Source of the DNA: Synanceia verrucosa
Lineage: Eukaryota > Chordata > Actinopteri > Perciformes > Synanceiidae
Assembly: GCA_029721515.1 (NCBI GenBank)
Contig: CM056568.1
Location: 1,426,001-1,490,000, forward strand
DNA length: 64,000 nt
Direction of reading: 5' to 3'
A model generated the notes under the pieces. That model saw only the letters and a program-made list of their open reading frames with translations, was not told the origin of the DNA and searched no databases. The position numbers and the translations under genes were made by a program. Shown here piece by piece: positions 12,226 through 24,232 of this stretch (its first letter is position 1; each line of letters begins with the position of its first letter).

Positions 12226-12596
12226 TTGGGGGGCGGCAGTAGCTCAGTCTGTAGTGACTTGGGCTGGGAATCGGAGGGTCGCCAGTTCAAGTCCAGGTCG
12301 GACCAAAAATGTGGAGAGTGGACTGGTAGCTGGAGAGGTGCCAGTTCCTCCTCCTGGGCACTGCCGAGGTTGCCCTTGAGCAAGGCACCGAACCCCCAAC
12401 TGCTCGGGGTGCCTGGATAAGGGGCAGCTCCCTCACTCTGACACCTCTCCTCTAATGCATGTGCATGTGTTTGTTTCATGACTTGTGTGTGTAATGTGCA
12501 ACTGAAAAATATATGTATATATATACTAACAGAGTGAAAAAATGTAATTTCCCTCATTGAGGGATTAATAAAGGAATTCTTCTTCTTCTTCTTCTA
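12226..12596 (+). repeat. tRNA-derived V-SINE (AFC-like), near full length
   Basis: Begins gggcggcagtagctcagtct (A-box region) and has ggttcaa-type B-box sequence (cgccagttcaagtccaggtc). The SINE body follows (tagctggagaggtgccagtt, gagcaaggcaccgaaccccc), with a tail ending ggattaataaaggaattctt and a CTT simple-repeat end. The layout matches the V-SINE/AFC family known from cichlids and other percomorphs. It is the best taxonomic marker in the window. Open frames on both strands across it are artefacts of the SINE. Confidence 0.85.
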
Positions 12597-14575
12597 TACC
12601 TGCATGGAGGATTGGAATGGGACACTGGTGACTACTAATTATAGGGTGAGAGTTTTTTTTTTACATATTTGTTTTATTTTTTATTGTATTATATTGTAAC
12701 GTAACTGTTTGTTACTAATACAAAACAAGCTATATTTAGGTAGTCATAATGACTAATGTTATTGGTATAAAATCAAAATGATGTGAGCTAAATCAGACCA
12801 GACTATCAAAACTGGAAATCGTCCACTCTATTGATCAGAAAAACACTGTATGTAAAGATGGATTACATGTCTCAAATTCCTGCCACTGTACAGAATTGAA
12901 GCCAAAATAACACGGATAAAAGAGCTGCCATCTTGAGAGTTTGACCTCATTTGGAGCAACAGTCTGTATCGTGGTGTTCAGGGGCCTGGAGCCGGCATAT
13001 AGAGGTCCCACCCATATCTGATCATGAGCCAATCACAGCTGCTTTGTCTATAACCACATTTATGATCAAACTGTAACATGTGTGTAACACTGGTCATGGA
13101 AAGTTACACATCAAACAGTTTCCTCCAGATCTATTACTACTTTACTCAAAGAGGCTGTCGCAGCTGTCAATCATGCTGCCACACCCCCTTTTTTGTGTAC
13201 CTAACGATCAAACATGCTTATAAAATAATATTAACCATCTTTTCTGAATCTGTCCAAGCTTCTCCTGGAATTCAACAAACAAATAATCCACCAAAGAGCA
13301 TCAATACAGCATTAACTTGTAATGTGAAATGGACGAAAAGGAAAAGTGAAAGAGACGTTCTTTTCACGAACACAGCGCTTATCAGAGCTGCTGTGCTGTC
13401 GCTCCGATTTTAGCAGTTTATATAGATATATTAGGGTTACCAAATTTAGCACATCCAAATAGAGTTACCGATGCGTAAATTAGTGTGTTAACATGGATAA
13501 TCCACGTTAACTTTCACAGACCTACAAATTGTTTACCTACAACCTAATTCAATCGAAAAAGAACACACGTGAACACACACCAGAGGTAGGGTTTTATGAA
13601 CTACACTGCAGCCAGCCACCAGGGGGCGATTAAGATCCCTCAGCTTCACTTTGGGGCGCTGTCATGGCGTCCATTTTTATTATACTCAGGACAAAACAGG
13701 AAGCACATTGTTCAGTGTGAAGATGTTTAATATGAGTAGTCTTATGAAAGTGGAATTATCCTTTTATGTCAGGTGCAAAGGGGTCTGAGCTACAGAAAGG
13801 TGGAGGGTACTGTTCCCAGATCAGACGGTATAAAGGAGCGTGGTTTAGGGTGGAGGCAAAGTGGTGTAACAGCGCTGTGGGTCTGTATGATGTGAGGATT
13901 ATGTGAGGAGATGATGATGTTTCAGACCTGGAAACACTGGCTAGGTTATCTGAGTGGAGTGGATTTCACCCAGACTCAAACCCTCTGTCGGTGTGTGTGT
14001 GTGTGTGCGTAAATCCTCACACTCACAGGGATTAACAGGCCAGAGAGGAGTACAGCCAGTGAAAGACATTATCTTGAAACAGTGTGGGCTGCAGAAGGTC
14101 AGCTTTCCAAACAAACACATCTTTTCAGTACTTTTTCAAGAGACTGTCTTCTCTAACATCCCTCTCTTCTGACCAGAATCAACAAAACATCTGCTGATCT
14201 GTGCAAAAACTTTTATCTAAAGAGTCATCATGTCAATTTATATATTTGACTTTGTTTTGCAACCAAAAATACATAAAAATAAGGACAACACTGAATGGGA
14301 AATGGCTTAACAACCTTAACCATTCATGATTGCTGAATTAGGATAAAAGAGAAAGCTCTGAGGGAAGTAAAGAGTCATTCATCCTTTGAGTGCCGTTAAC
14401 ATGTAGATAAGTCAAAGTGGTTTTTGGAGGCAGGCACAAGGGGGCGTTCTCAAACACCCTGTGAGTAATTCTGGGGCTTCTGGGATACGTAGTCAGAACA
14501 TCGAGAGACTACTCTACTAAAAATAAACACACATCACCCCATCCTCCACTGCTCCAATTCTCCCTCACCCACAAA
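12597..14575. other. No gene seen; dispersed repeat pieces
   Basis: Includes a common fish repeat near 12840-13040 (gaattgaagccaaaataaca, gtcccacccatatctgatca), a CCACCAGGGGGCG block near 13617, a (GT)n run at 13991-14007, and another GGGGGCG-containing repeat near 14440. No exon is supported. Confidence 0.45.
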
Positions 14576-15640
14576 CTCCTCCAACACCAGACCTACCTGA
14601 TCTAACACCAGACCTACCTGATCTAACACCAGACCTACCTGATCCACCACCAGACCTACCTGATCCAGCACCAGACCTACCTGATCTAACACCAGACCTA
14701 CCTGACCTAACACCAGACCTACCTGATCCAACACCAGACCTACCTGACCTAACACCAGACCTACCTGATCCAACACCAGACCTACCTGACCTAACACCAG
14801 ACCTACCTGATCTACCACTAGACGTACCTGATCTAACACCAGACCTACCTGATCCAACACCAGACCTACCTGACCTAACACCAGACCTACCTGATCCAAC
14901 ACCAGACCTACCTGACCTAACACCAGACCTACCTGATCCAACACCAGACCTACCTGACCTAACACCAGACCTACCTGATCCAACACCAGACCTACCTGAC
15001 CTAACACCAGACCTACCTGATCTACCACTAGACGTACCTGATCTAACACCAGACCTACCTGATCCAACACCAGACCTACCTGACCTAACACCAGACCTAC
15101 CTGATCCAACACCAGACCTACCTGACCTAACACCAGACCTACCTGATCTAACACCAGACCTACCTGACCTAACACCAGACCTACCTGATCTAACACCAGA
15201 CCTACCTGATCCAACACCAGACCTACCTGATCTAACACCAGACCTACCTGACCTAACACCAGACCTACCTGATCTAACACCAGACCTACCTGATCCACCA
15301 CCAGACCTACCTGATCTAACACCAGACCTACCTGATCCAACACCAGACCTACCTGATCTAACACCAAACCTACCTGATCCATCACCAGACCTACCTGATC
15401 TAACACCAGACCTACCTGACCTAACACCAGACCTACCTGATCTAACACCAGACCTACCTGATCCACCACCAGACCTACCTGATCTAACACCAGACCTACC
15501 TGATCCAACACCAGACCTACCTGATCCAACACCAGACCTACCTGATCTACCACTAGACGTACCTGATCTAACACCAGACCTACCTGATCCAACACCAGAC
15601 CTACCTGATCTAACACCAGACCCTCTTCTACCTCACAGAC
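14576..15640. repeat. 21-bp minisatellite, about 50 units, with higher-order structure
   Basis: Tandem copies of acaccagacctacctgatc plus two bases (21 bp). A distinctive marker unit (tctaccactagacgtacctg) occurs at 14811, 15021 and about 15545. The 210- and 525-bp spacings are 10 and 25 units, evidence of higher-order amplification. Units gatcta, gaccta and gatcca alternate. A 401-residue frame on the minus strand (14534-15739) is produced entirely by the array (a seven-residue VLDQVGL period). It is not flanked by convincing splice sites or a non-repetitive domain. Confidence 0.95.
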
Positions 15641-16861
15641 CTGATCCACCACCAGACCTCCTCTTACCTCACAGACCTGGTCCACCACCAGACCTCCTCC
15701 TACCTCACAGACCTGGTCCACCAGACCGCCCAGAACCAATCATCAGACCTGGGGGATGGAGCATTCTCTGTCACTGCTTGAAGCTTCTGGAACTCTCTGC
15801 CCATAGACATTCAGACCTGCACTGACCTCCCCACCCCAGGTGTCACACAGGTGAACACATCTACACAGAGAATGACAGCAACGTTTACAGGATGACATCA
15901 CTGTGCTGCTACTCTGCTCACAACCTATAGATTGAGTGAAATGAAGAGGAATGACACAGTGGAAGAAAGAGAGAGTGGAGATAATGGGAGGAGGAGGGGA
16001 GATGTAGAGCCAGTGTAAGGAAGTGTCAGGATGAGCTCAGCCCTTTCTCTGGCTCTGAGCCACACATGAGCTGGACTGCTCTCCGCTTCAACGTCTTTTT
16101 CAGACTTTAACTAAAAAAAATCTTTTGAATTATTGACATTTTATTGATCCACCATGAGATTCATTAGACATGTTTTCTGATGACAAAATGTGATAAAGTC
16201 TTAAAATAGAATTTGAAAAAATGAAGTGGGGAAAAAAAGAGTTTGGGAAAATATAATAAACAAATTTTATAGGACACAACACACTGGAATGTCACCATTC
16301 TGCAGATCTTTAAAAACCTTAACGACCAAATCTCCTGCTGCTCAACAGCTAACTGCTTGTTATTATTGTTATCAGAGAAAAGAGTGGAGGATGGAGATGG
16401 AGGAGGAATGAAAGGGGGATGGGTGAATGAAGTATAAGAGGAGGAAGGAAAGGTAGACGAAAAAAAAGTACAGAGCAAAGCACTGTAGTGCAGAGCCTGC
16501 ACATAAACTTATTTAGCCACCAACCAGTGAGGTCACAGTGACCTTGACCTTTAAGCACCCTGCTGTCCAAGTGGACATGTATGCAGTATTTGAAGGACTT
16601 CACTCCAGGTGCTCCTGAGACATCACCTTAACAAGGGTAGTAGTGAAAAGACAATGCCTCCAGCTGCAGCTGTCACCAGCACAGAGGCAGAAAAAACAAA
16701 AATCAATAATTGCTATATTTGGAATAATTTCCAATGAGGAACGTTTGAACAGAGCATACATACTCACTTCTAGTGTGTCTGTCGAAAATAGTCCAAATAT
16801 AGAGAACACTTAACTGATTTTAGTCACTGCTCCTGCCAAAGCACTACTTTGTCTTAGCTCT
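15641..16861. other. No gene seen
   Basis: 15641-15770 is a decayed continuation of the 21-bp array (tcacagacctggtccacca). The remainder has short frames without support and a gtgaccttgaccttt dispersed-repeat block near 16535. Confidence 0.45.
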
Positions 16862-18058
16862 ATAACCAGTCCACTCTGTGTGTCTGTCCCACTATAACCG
16901 GTCCACACTGCTTGTCTGTCCCACTATAACCAGTCCACTCTGCTTGTCTGTCCCACTATAACCGGTCCACTCTGCTTGTCTGTCCCACTATAACCGGTCC
17001 ACTCTATTTGTCTGTCCCACTATAGCCGGTCCACTCTGCTTGTCTTTCCCACTATAACCAGTCCCCTCTGCTTGTCTTTCCCACTATAACTCATCCACTC
17101 TGCTTGTCTGTCCCACTATAACCGGTCCACTCTGCTTGTCTGTCCCACTATAACCGGTCCACTCTGCTTGTCTGTCCCACTATAACCGGTCCACTCTGCT
17201 TGTCTTTCCCACTATAACTGGTCCACTCTGCTTGTCTGTCCCACTATAACCGGTCCACTCTGCTTGTCTTTCCCACTATAACCGGTCCACTCTATTTGTC
17301 TGCCCCTCTATAACCGGTCCACTCTATTTGTCTGCCCCTCTATAACCGGTCCACTCTGCTTGTCTGTCCCACTATAACCGGTCCACTCTATTTGTCTGCC
17401 CCTCCATAACCGGTCCACTCTGGTTGTCTGTCCCACTATAACCGGTCCACTCTGCTTGTCTGTCCCACTATAACTGGTCCACTCTATTTGTCTGCCCCTC
17501 TATAACCGGTCCACTCTGCTTGTCTGTCCCACTATAACCGGTCCACTCTGGTTGTCTGTTCCACTATAACCGGTCCACTCTGCTTGTCTGTCCCACTATA
17601 ACCGGTCCACTCTGGTTGTCTGTCCCACTATAACCGGTCCACTCTATTTGTCTGCTCCTCTATAACCGGTCCACTCTGGTTGTCTGCCCCACTATAACCG
17701 GTCCACTCTGCTTGTCTGTTCCACTATAACCGGTCCGCTCTGCTTGTCTGTCCCACTATAACCGGTCCACTCTGCTTGTCTGTCCCACTATAACCGGTCC
17801 GCTCTGCTTGTCTGTCCCACTATAACCGGTCCACTCTGCTTGTCTGTCCCACTATAACCGGTCCGCTCTGGTTGTCTGTCCCAGCATAACCGGTCCACTC
17901 TGCTTGTCTGTCCCACTATAACCGGTCCGCTCTGGTTGTCTGTCCCACTATAACCAGTCCACTCTGGTTGTCTGTCCCACTATAACCGGTCCGCTCTGCT
18001 TGTCTGTCCCACTATAACCGGTCCGCTCTGCTTGTCTTTCCCACTATAACCAGTCCTC
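16862..18058. repeat. 32-bp minisatellite, about 37 units
   Basis: Tandem copies of a 32-bp unit beginning ccactataaccggtccactc followed by tgcttgtctgtc. Nearly every unit contains the palindrome ACCGGT. Unit variants (tatttgtctgcccctc, ggttgtctg, ggtccgctc) are clustered, for example the gccgctc type at 17735-18030, showing local homogenisation. Confidence 0.95.
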
Positions 18059-19140
18059 ATTCTTTCAGAAAGCTGAGGATCAGCAGGAGTTTTTTTCAGT
18101 CATTGTTGAGTAGCTGATTTATTTATGCATGAACATGATGATGAAGTGATCCTTTTACTCCAGTGGTTTGTAGAAGGCAGAATAAAGTGACAATTTAGTC
18201 TTCCTCTGTGTAATTCTTCCTGTGTCGCTGCAACATTCATAACACTGAGTCTGTGCCATGTCAGAGGAATTATGGCAACATTTTGACTGCTTGTTCAAAC
18301 ATGAGCCAGAAATGTAATAAATTACAGGACATAAAATGTTGTGAGTGAAGAGAGAGAAAAGGTAAGATATAGACAGAAGGTGGACACAGAGGACAAGAGA
18401 GATTATCTCCTTAAAAATACAGAATGAGTGTTCAATAAAGCCATCAAGTTCCCAGTGAAACAGTGACGGACTGGAACAGGGTTTGTTCATGTCCATCTCC
18501 ACCTATTTTATAAATGTGTAACCTTCAAGTCCAGGAGATAACCTTAATGACATCATCCAATCATTAAGGTTTAAAATAATTCGAGCTCTGTCAACATCTG
18601 CAAACAAAAGACACTGAAGTGGCAGCTGTGTGAGATGACCAACCACCAGACAGCCATCACTGACAGGCGTCTGCTGTCTCCAGGGTCAGCTCAAGGTGTG
18701 ACTGTCTTGAGTCTGACAGCAACAGCCTCTTATCTCACAGTCTGCCTTCTGTTGTGAGGCAGGACACTGGACAGCAAATGTTAAGGAAAGGACTCTGCAC
18801 CAGGGGGTGGCAATAGGTGGCCCACGGGCCAAGACTGGCCCACCAAGAATAAGACAGTCCCACACACTGGTACAATGTCCAAGAGAGTGTAACTCTATGT
18901 GCAGAGTGATTTTTCTACTTATATGTTCAGACTCAATGATAGACACCAACACTCAGGACAGAGAGCAGCTCCTGATGCTGAAGAAGAAGAATCACTTCCA
19001 TTTTAAGGATTTTAATAAATGAAAGTACAAGGGTTTTTTTTTTTTTTGCAGCTTGATGTTTCAGTTCCAATCAAAAGTAAAGGAGTGGGTTGATTTGCTT
19101 GACAGAAAAAGGAAATTCAACAATTCAACATTCAAGAATG
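18059..19140. other. No gene seen
   Basis: Unique AT-rich DNA with a hAT-like terminal fragment near 18795-18850 (ggtggcccacgggccaagac). No splice-supported exon. Confidence 0.4.
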
Positions 19141-19756
19141 GGGCTCGGTATTGTTCAAATTTTTGATACGATGCCAATATCAGTACCTTTGTTTAGATAA
19201 TGGTTCTAGAACAATACTTTTTTCGATACCTCAGTAAGTTATTTTTGTGTTCTGTATTATTATTATTATCTGATTTAAGCTCAATAGGTATTTTTTTTGT
19301 AATTTGGTCTTTAAAGACAATGGTCTGATGATGATCAACAGGCACAGACTGCTACCAGTTCCTCTTTAGGACCCTGGGGAGTGAGAGTTTGTCTTATGGT
19401 GTGTTCACTGGAAGTCAGAACTTGGAGCTCAGATCATCTTAACCTCAAAGTTTAGTGCTCCCAGCTCTTCCAGCCTTACAGACGTACAACAAAGCATGTA
19501 GCTACTGTTTACATCAGTAGCAGATAGAATGAATTCTATGTCTGGTTGGTGAGATTAATCTGACTTTATGATTTAGTTGGGGGCGGATCAGTGTCACTGC
19601 AAATCTGTCCATAGAGACATCTGAGAGCATGGCTCACAGACACTTGGGTATCAGAATTTGGCACCAAAAGATGATTATTTTTTTCATACCTGATAGGATC
19701 GGAGCTTTTTGGTTGGTGCTACATAAGTATCAAAGTTTGGTACCCAGTCCTCGGCA
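19141..19756. mobile_element. hAT-like non-autonomous element with nested repeat X copy 3
   Basis: The left end reads ggggctcggtattgttcaaa. The right end, reverse-complemented, reads GAGGACTGGGTACCAAACTT, followed inward by gatac words on both sides, so the termini are imperfect inverted repeats. Family X (19230-19640) is nested within, including cttatggtgtgttcactgg. No target duplication is obvious. No transposase frame. Confidence 0.6.
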
Positions 19757-20838
19757 GCTTAGCGCTCACTTACTATGAAAAGACACCATTTTCTGGATTT
19801 GGATGTCTGCTGATATGAATGTTATTTAAATCCTCAGGCTGTTTTATGCATGAATCGATTCCTCGTGTGCATCTTTATTGCATTCATAAATGAGGTTTAC
19901 TCAGTCTTTAATATTTTCTTGTTACTTTTATGGATTCTCTTCATCTTGCTACGATTCCATATAAATGTACTCTTTAATGCAACACAAAACCCCAGACACC
20001 ATTTGTTCCCCAATGTACTACACTATTTAACCGGATACAACAAGTATTGTTACAAATTGCATATGGATTTATGTCTGGCCCACGATTGAATGGCTTCAAA
20101 AAAAAAAAAACTAGCCTAAAACCAATGCCGACCTCTGCTCTAGCACTTTTGTGAAAGAGCGCCAGACTAAACAAGACCTAAATAACAAGAAAAATCAATG
20201 AGCAAATCTACAGTATGTCTTTAATCATACAGGTCAGGTTCTAAACTCTCACCGCTTGAACCAAAATGAAAGTGACCTCCTGTCATCTTGATTCTGTAAA
20301 TATACAGTCCAGTTAGTCTTGTGCAGTGGTGCCATAGTGTAATGGTGGGAAAGGCAGCAGAATGCTTCAAATGAAGAGCTTGTCAGATAGCAGCATGTCC
20401 CTTGCCCCACATCTTCCTGACACTGGAATGGGAAGAGATGCATCTTTTTGCTGCTCTGCACAGTCAACATTCACAGCATGTCTCTGGTGTGAGACAGAAG
20501 CTTTCTTTTCTTTTCTTTTACAACACAGAGTGTAACACCAAGATGCCTCTGAGGAGAGGCTGTCTGAAAGCCAGCAGACAGTACCCATTAGTGAGACTGA
20601 TCTCAGCTACCACAGCAGGCTCTTCACCCCACTTGTGACTGTTGCCTCTGAAAAGGTTTCAACATTTTAGATGTGACCGTAACGTCACTTCTTGAACTGG
20701 TGCTTAATACAGACAAAGATAAGGGTATGCTGTTTCCACTGAGAAGAATCTGCTGGCAGTTCCCTGCCATGTGTGGCCTCTAATTTGATGAAAATCATCA
20801 AATAATCAAAACATCTTTTGAAATGATGTAATCAAATT
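19757..20838. other. No gene seen
   Basis: Several overlapping short frames on both strands near 20249-20640, none with splice sites or a recognisable domain. Confidence 0.4.
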
Positions 20839-21088
20839 AATCACAGGGTTGTTGCAGATTAATTTAGATTAATCACAATAAATATCATTCATTGTTAATC
20901 TATATCAATACGTTTCATTTTGCAAGAGCAAACAGACTCAAGAAAGAAGGGAATATAAATACAACAACTTAACAATGTTCTGGAGACAGTCAGTGTCACT
21001 CTGCGCTGCAGATGGGTTTATTGAGTTAATTTTTAATCAGATTAATTATGATGATGGATTAATCTGCGTTAATTTTGACAGCTCTAAA
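20839..21088. repeat. ATTAATC-rich hAT-like short element
   Basis: Begins with aattaatcacagggttgttg and ends with gcgttaattttgacagctct. The end word matches fish elements that start agagctgtcaaaattaacgc. A related copy is at 47401-47575. Confidence 0.6.
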
Positions 21089-23500
21089 AGAAACTAAAAC
21101 TGGACTTCTTCCTGATTATGGTGACATCGTTTAAACTTTACATGAACGCCTCTGCCAGCTCTCTACAGATGTTGGATGCTGTCTATCATGGAGCACTAAG
21201 ATTCTGACAAAGCCTCACTCAGCACTGCATTTATTACTCTCTGGTTGGTGAGGAAGATTCAGAGTACTTTACTAGTCCCAGAAGGGCAATTCATTTCTAA
21301 AGTCAACTTGTCCATAGCAAAGACATACATACAATACAACAGCGGTAGACAATAGAGCAGTCAACACCCACAATCAAACATCATCACAACCAGTGACGGC
21401 ACAGCGCAGTGGGAAAAATAATAATAAAAATAATAGTAATAAATAAATGAGTAAATATTCCACAGAGGCTCACAGTTCATGATGTGACACTACCGGCAAA
21501 GTAGATCACAGTTTGCTTTGCAGTTGAGCATTTAGCAGCTTTATGACAGAGGGGACAAACAAATCACATCGTGGTTTGTTTTCCGCCCCAGCACATGTAT
21601 ATCGCTGACATGAAGGCATGATTACAAATTAGAATAGTATTCTGTGATAATGGATGGATGGTTAACTGGACATTTTTTATCCATATGTGGGCTCTTGCAT
21701 TAGAATAACTACATTTATAAATCCATCATTGGGCTGCTGCCAACAGACTTATTGTCTGTCATAACTTAGGCTCCCAGGACTTTATTACCTTCAGCATTCC
21801 CTTAGTAAGTAAAGAGCTCAGCACAAAGGCCTCCAGTCTGGAAGTCACTACAGCAGGATGTGAAGCCGTCCAGCTTGATCCCACTTGGGGATTTTAAAGT
21901 TACTTTAAGGGCACTGGGACAAATGTCTTTGGAAACGTGCTCTTGTCTGAGTCTCCTTCCATTTCATGCTTTAATGTATCGTTATATGTTTTGTAGTGAT
22001 GGTCTCTAAATAGTTGTTCTGTTGTATGTCTGTCTGAAACAAGTACCTCTTGACAATAAGACCTTGTCTCTCAATGACATCACCTGTTAAGATATGGTTA
22101 AAATAAAGAGGTTTAATAAATATAAATAAAACAAAATTTAGTTTCGAGTTTAATATTTGTAAAGCAATTTCAAGGACTCCAAGGATTTCCAAGGAAATAA
22201 AAACATAATCACAACAAGCAGAAACAAACAGTTTAAAAAAAATAATAAAAAAAAACAGACAACCGTGCCAACCCTAACATGTCAATCAATACCAATCAAG
22301 AATGGAGGATCCAATCTGGTCTGGAGGTTTTTGGGCTGGGAATTTCCAAGATGTAACAGGGCATGGCGATGTCAAGATTTACAAACTATTAGAAGAATTT
22401 TGAAATGCAGGATTTTTTTTTAAATGAATCCTGAAGTGAACCAGTAACTTAGAGCAGCTGTCTGCTATGGAAAGCCTTTGGGCACAGCTTGCATTCAGGG
22501 TGGCTGTGGAGTTATGAGAAGAATGGCATATCTTATGAGGTCAAACAGATCGCAGGGACAGGAACAGCATATTACTGAAGAGGGAATATAACAGGAGCTT
22601 CTTAAGAAGGCATTCCCCTCAACTGACCCAAGTTCACGGTCTATCAGTACCACTGTAACTGAAGCAGGCATGAGAGCCGAAACAGAGTGTGGAGGGCCAG
22701 GCAGCGAAGGACAAGGAGGACAAACAAGCTGAGACAAGGACACATCGTGACAAACAGAAAGTTAGACACACTGAATGGAGACACAGATGACAAACTGGAC
22801 CTGAGGATATTATTGTGTGTGTGCATAAAGGAGGAAGAAGGCAATGGGAGGAAAAATAGGTTCCAGGGCATCAGGAAGATGTTGGTATTTAACAGAGGAG
22901 GCAGCTAAGAGGAAGAGGAGAAGTGAAAATGTGCCGAGGAAGACACTGAATTATACTAAGAAACAAGAATCAGCTGAGACAGCATTTCAAATTCATTCAT
23001 ATTGGCCAAATCACCTGTCAGACTGGAGACACATGAACAACAAACGGGAGCGTTGTAAGACATGTGAGGCGTTATCATTACCAGGGCCAGTGAAGTCCCA
23101 CCCACACTGAAGGGCAAACAAGCCACTGACTCTGTGAACTGTGTTTGTTTAACGTCCCTGTCTCTTTAAGAGGCCCCTCTGCTCTGATTGGCTGGTGAGA
23201 AAAACACAGTATATGACATAGGAAGGGGCTTGTTTTATGATCTACACAGCTCACAAAAATCTGACCTGGTCACTTTATGTCACAGTTTGTGAACTCATAG
23301 AAACTCCAGATACCCAAATGTTGAAGTTTGAAGAGGTGTCCCCTTGAAATGAAATGTTAAGATGGAGCAGATGAAGAGGCTGTTACATGTGCCTCAAAGG
23401 AGAATCACAGGGTAAACAAAAAATAATCTATTGAGGATAAATATCTCGTATGTAGTATAAAGAAAGACACTTGAGGAAAGCTAGATAGAAGTAAAATGCA
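21089..23500. other. No gene seen; LINE-tail-like segment 21255-21440
   Basis: 21255-21440 (tttactagtcccagaagggc, aattcatttc) looks like a non-LTR retrotransposon 3' tail. Frames at 22495-23110 overlap on both strands and none has splice support. Confidence 0.4.
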
Positions 23501-23875
23501 ACTAGAAAAACACTCAGAGAGCGCAGACCTCCGCCAAGGCCGTATTCTGCCACGATTTTGTCCTCTATGCTCTGATTTTCGCGATTATCGTGGAAAATAT
23601 TAATATTTGACTAATGTCTAAGATTATAAATTGGGAATTAAGTGCGGATTGGCTGAAAATTGTACACCCTATAGCTTTCAGAAATCTGCAAAATCTCCCA
23701 TATATTACTATGGCGTGACCTTTCATTTGACCTTGATGACCTTGAACTGGATCCGATCACCACCAAAAATTAATCCGTTTTAAGTTAGGCCACTTCTGAC
23801 CAATCCTGAAAACTTTGTCAAAATCTGCCCACAATGTTTTGAGTTATTTTGGAAACCAAAAAATAATTAAATAAA
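23501..23875 (+). repeat. Foldback-family repeat, one-armed copy
   Basis: Starts aactagaaaaacactcagag, contains gcagacctccgccaaggcc and gaccttgatgaccttgaa, and ends aaaataattaaataaataaa. It sits head-to-tail with the palindromic copy that follows. Confidence 0.75.
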
Positions 23876-24232
23876 TAAACTAGGAAAGCACCCAGAGAGC
23901 GCAGACGTCCGCCGCGACTTTTTTGGGTTATGTTTTTACCAGGGCTTGTTTGTTTGTTTGTTTGTCGGTTTGCAAAGTAACTCAAAAAGTTATGCACGGA
24001 TTTTGACAAAATTTTCCAGATTAGCTGGAAGTGGCCTAACTTAAAACCGATAAATTTTTGGTGGTGCCGTTGAGTCAGATCCGATCACCACCAAAAATAA
24101 ATCAGTTTTAAGTTACTTCCGGCCAATCCGGAAAATTTCGTCAAAATCCATCCATAACTTTTTGAGTTACTTTGCAAACCAACAAATAAACAAACCCCAG
24201 TGAAAACATAACCTCCTTAGCTGAGATAATTA
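23876..24232 (+). repeat. Foldback element with 131-bp inverted arms
   Basis: The left arm (about 23936-24066, from ggttatgtttttaccagggc) is the reverse complement, with some mismatches, of the right arm (about 24083-24213, ending gtgaaaacataacc). About 16 bases lie between them. Transcribed, this would fold into one long hairpin. The related copies at 9095-9775 and 23501-23875 have only the right arm. Confidence 0.8.

Noticed and set aside
12201..12557. 118-residue minus frame and its plus partner
   Set aside because: They lie inside the V-SINE and read through its tRNA-like head and tail.
14534..15739. Long minus-strand frame as a protein-coding gene
   Set aside because: It is made wholly of the 21-bp tandem repeat, has no non-repetitive domain and no convincing splice or promoter context. 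Kept as a repeat with a note.
755..18058. CRISPR-like arrays
   Set aside because: Direct repeats are contiguous without unique spacers and the genome is eukaryotic; these are minisatellites.
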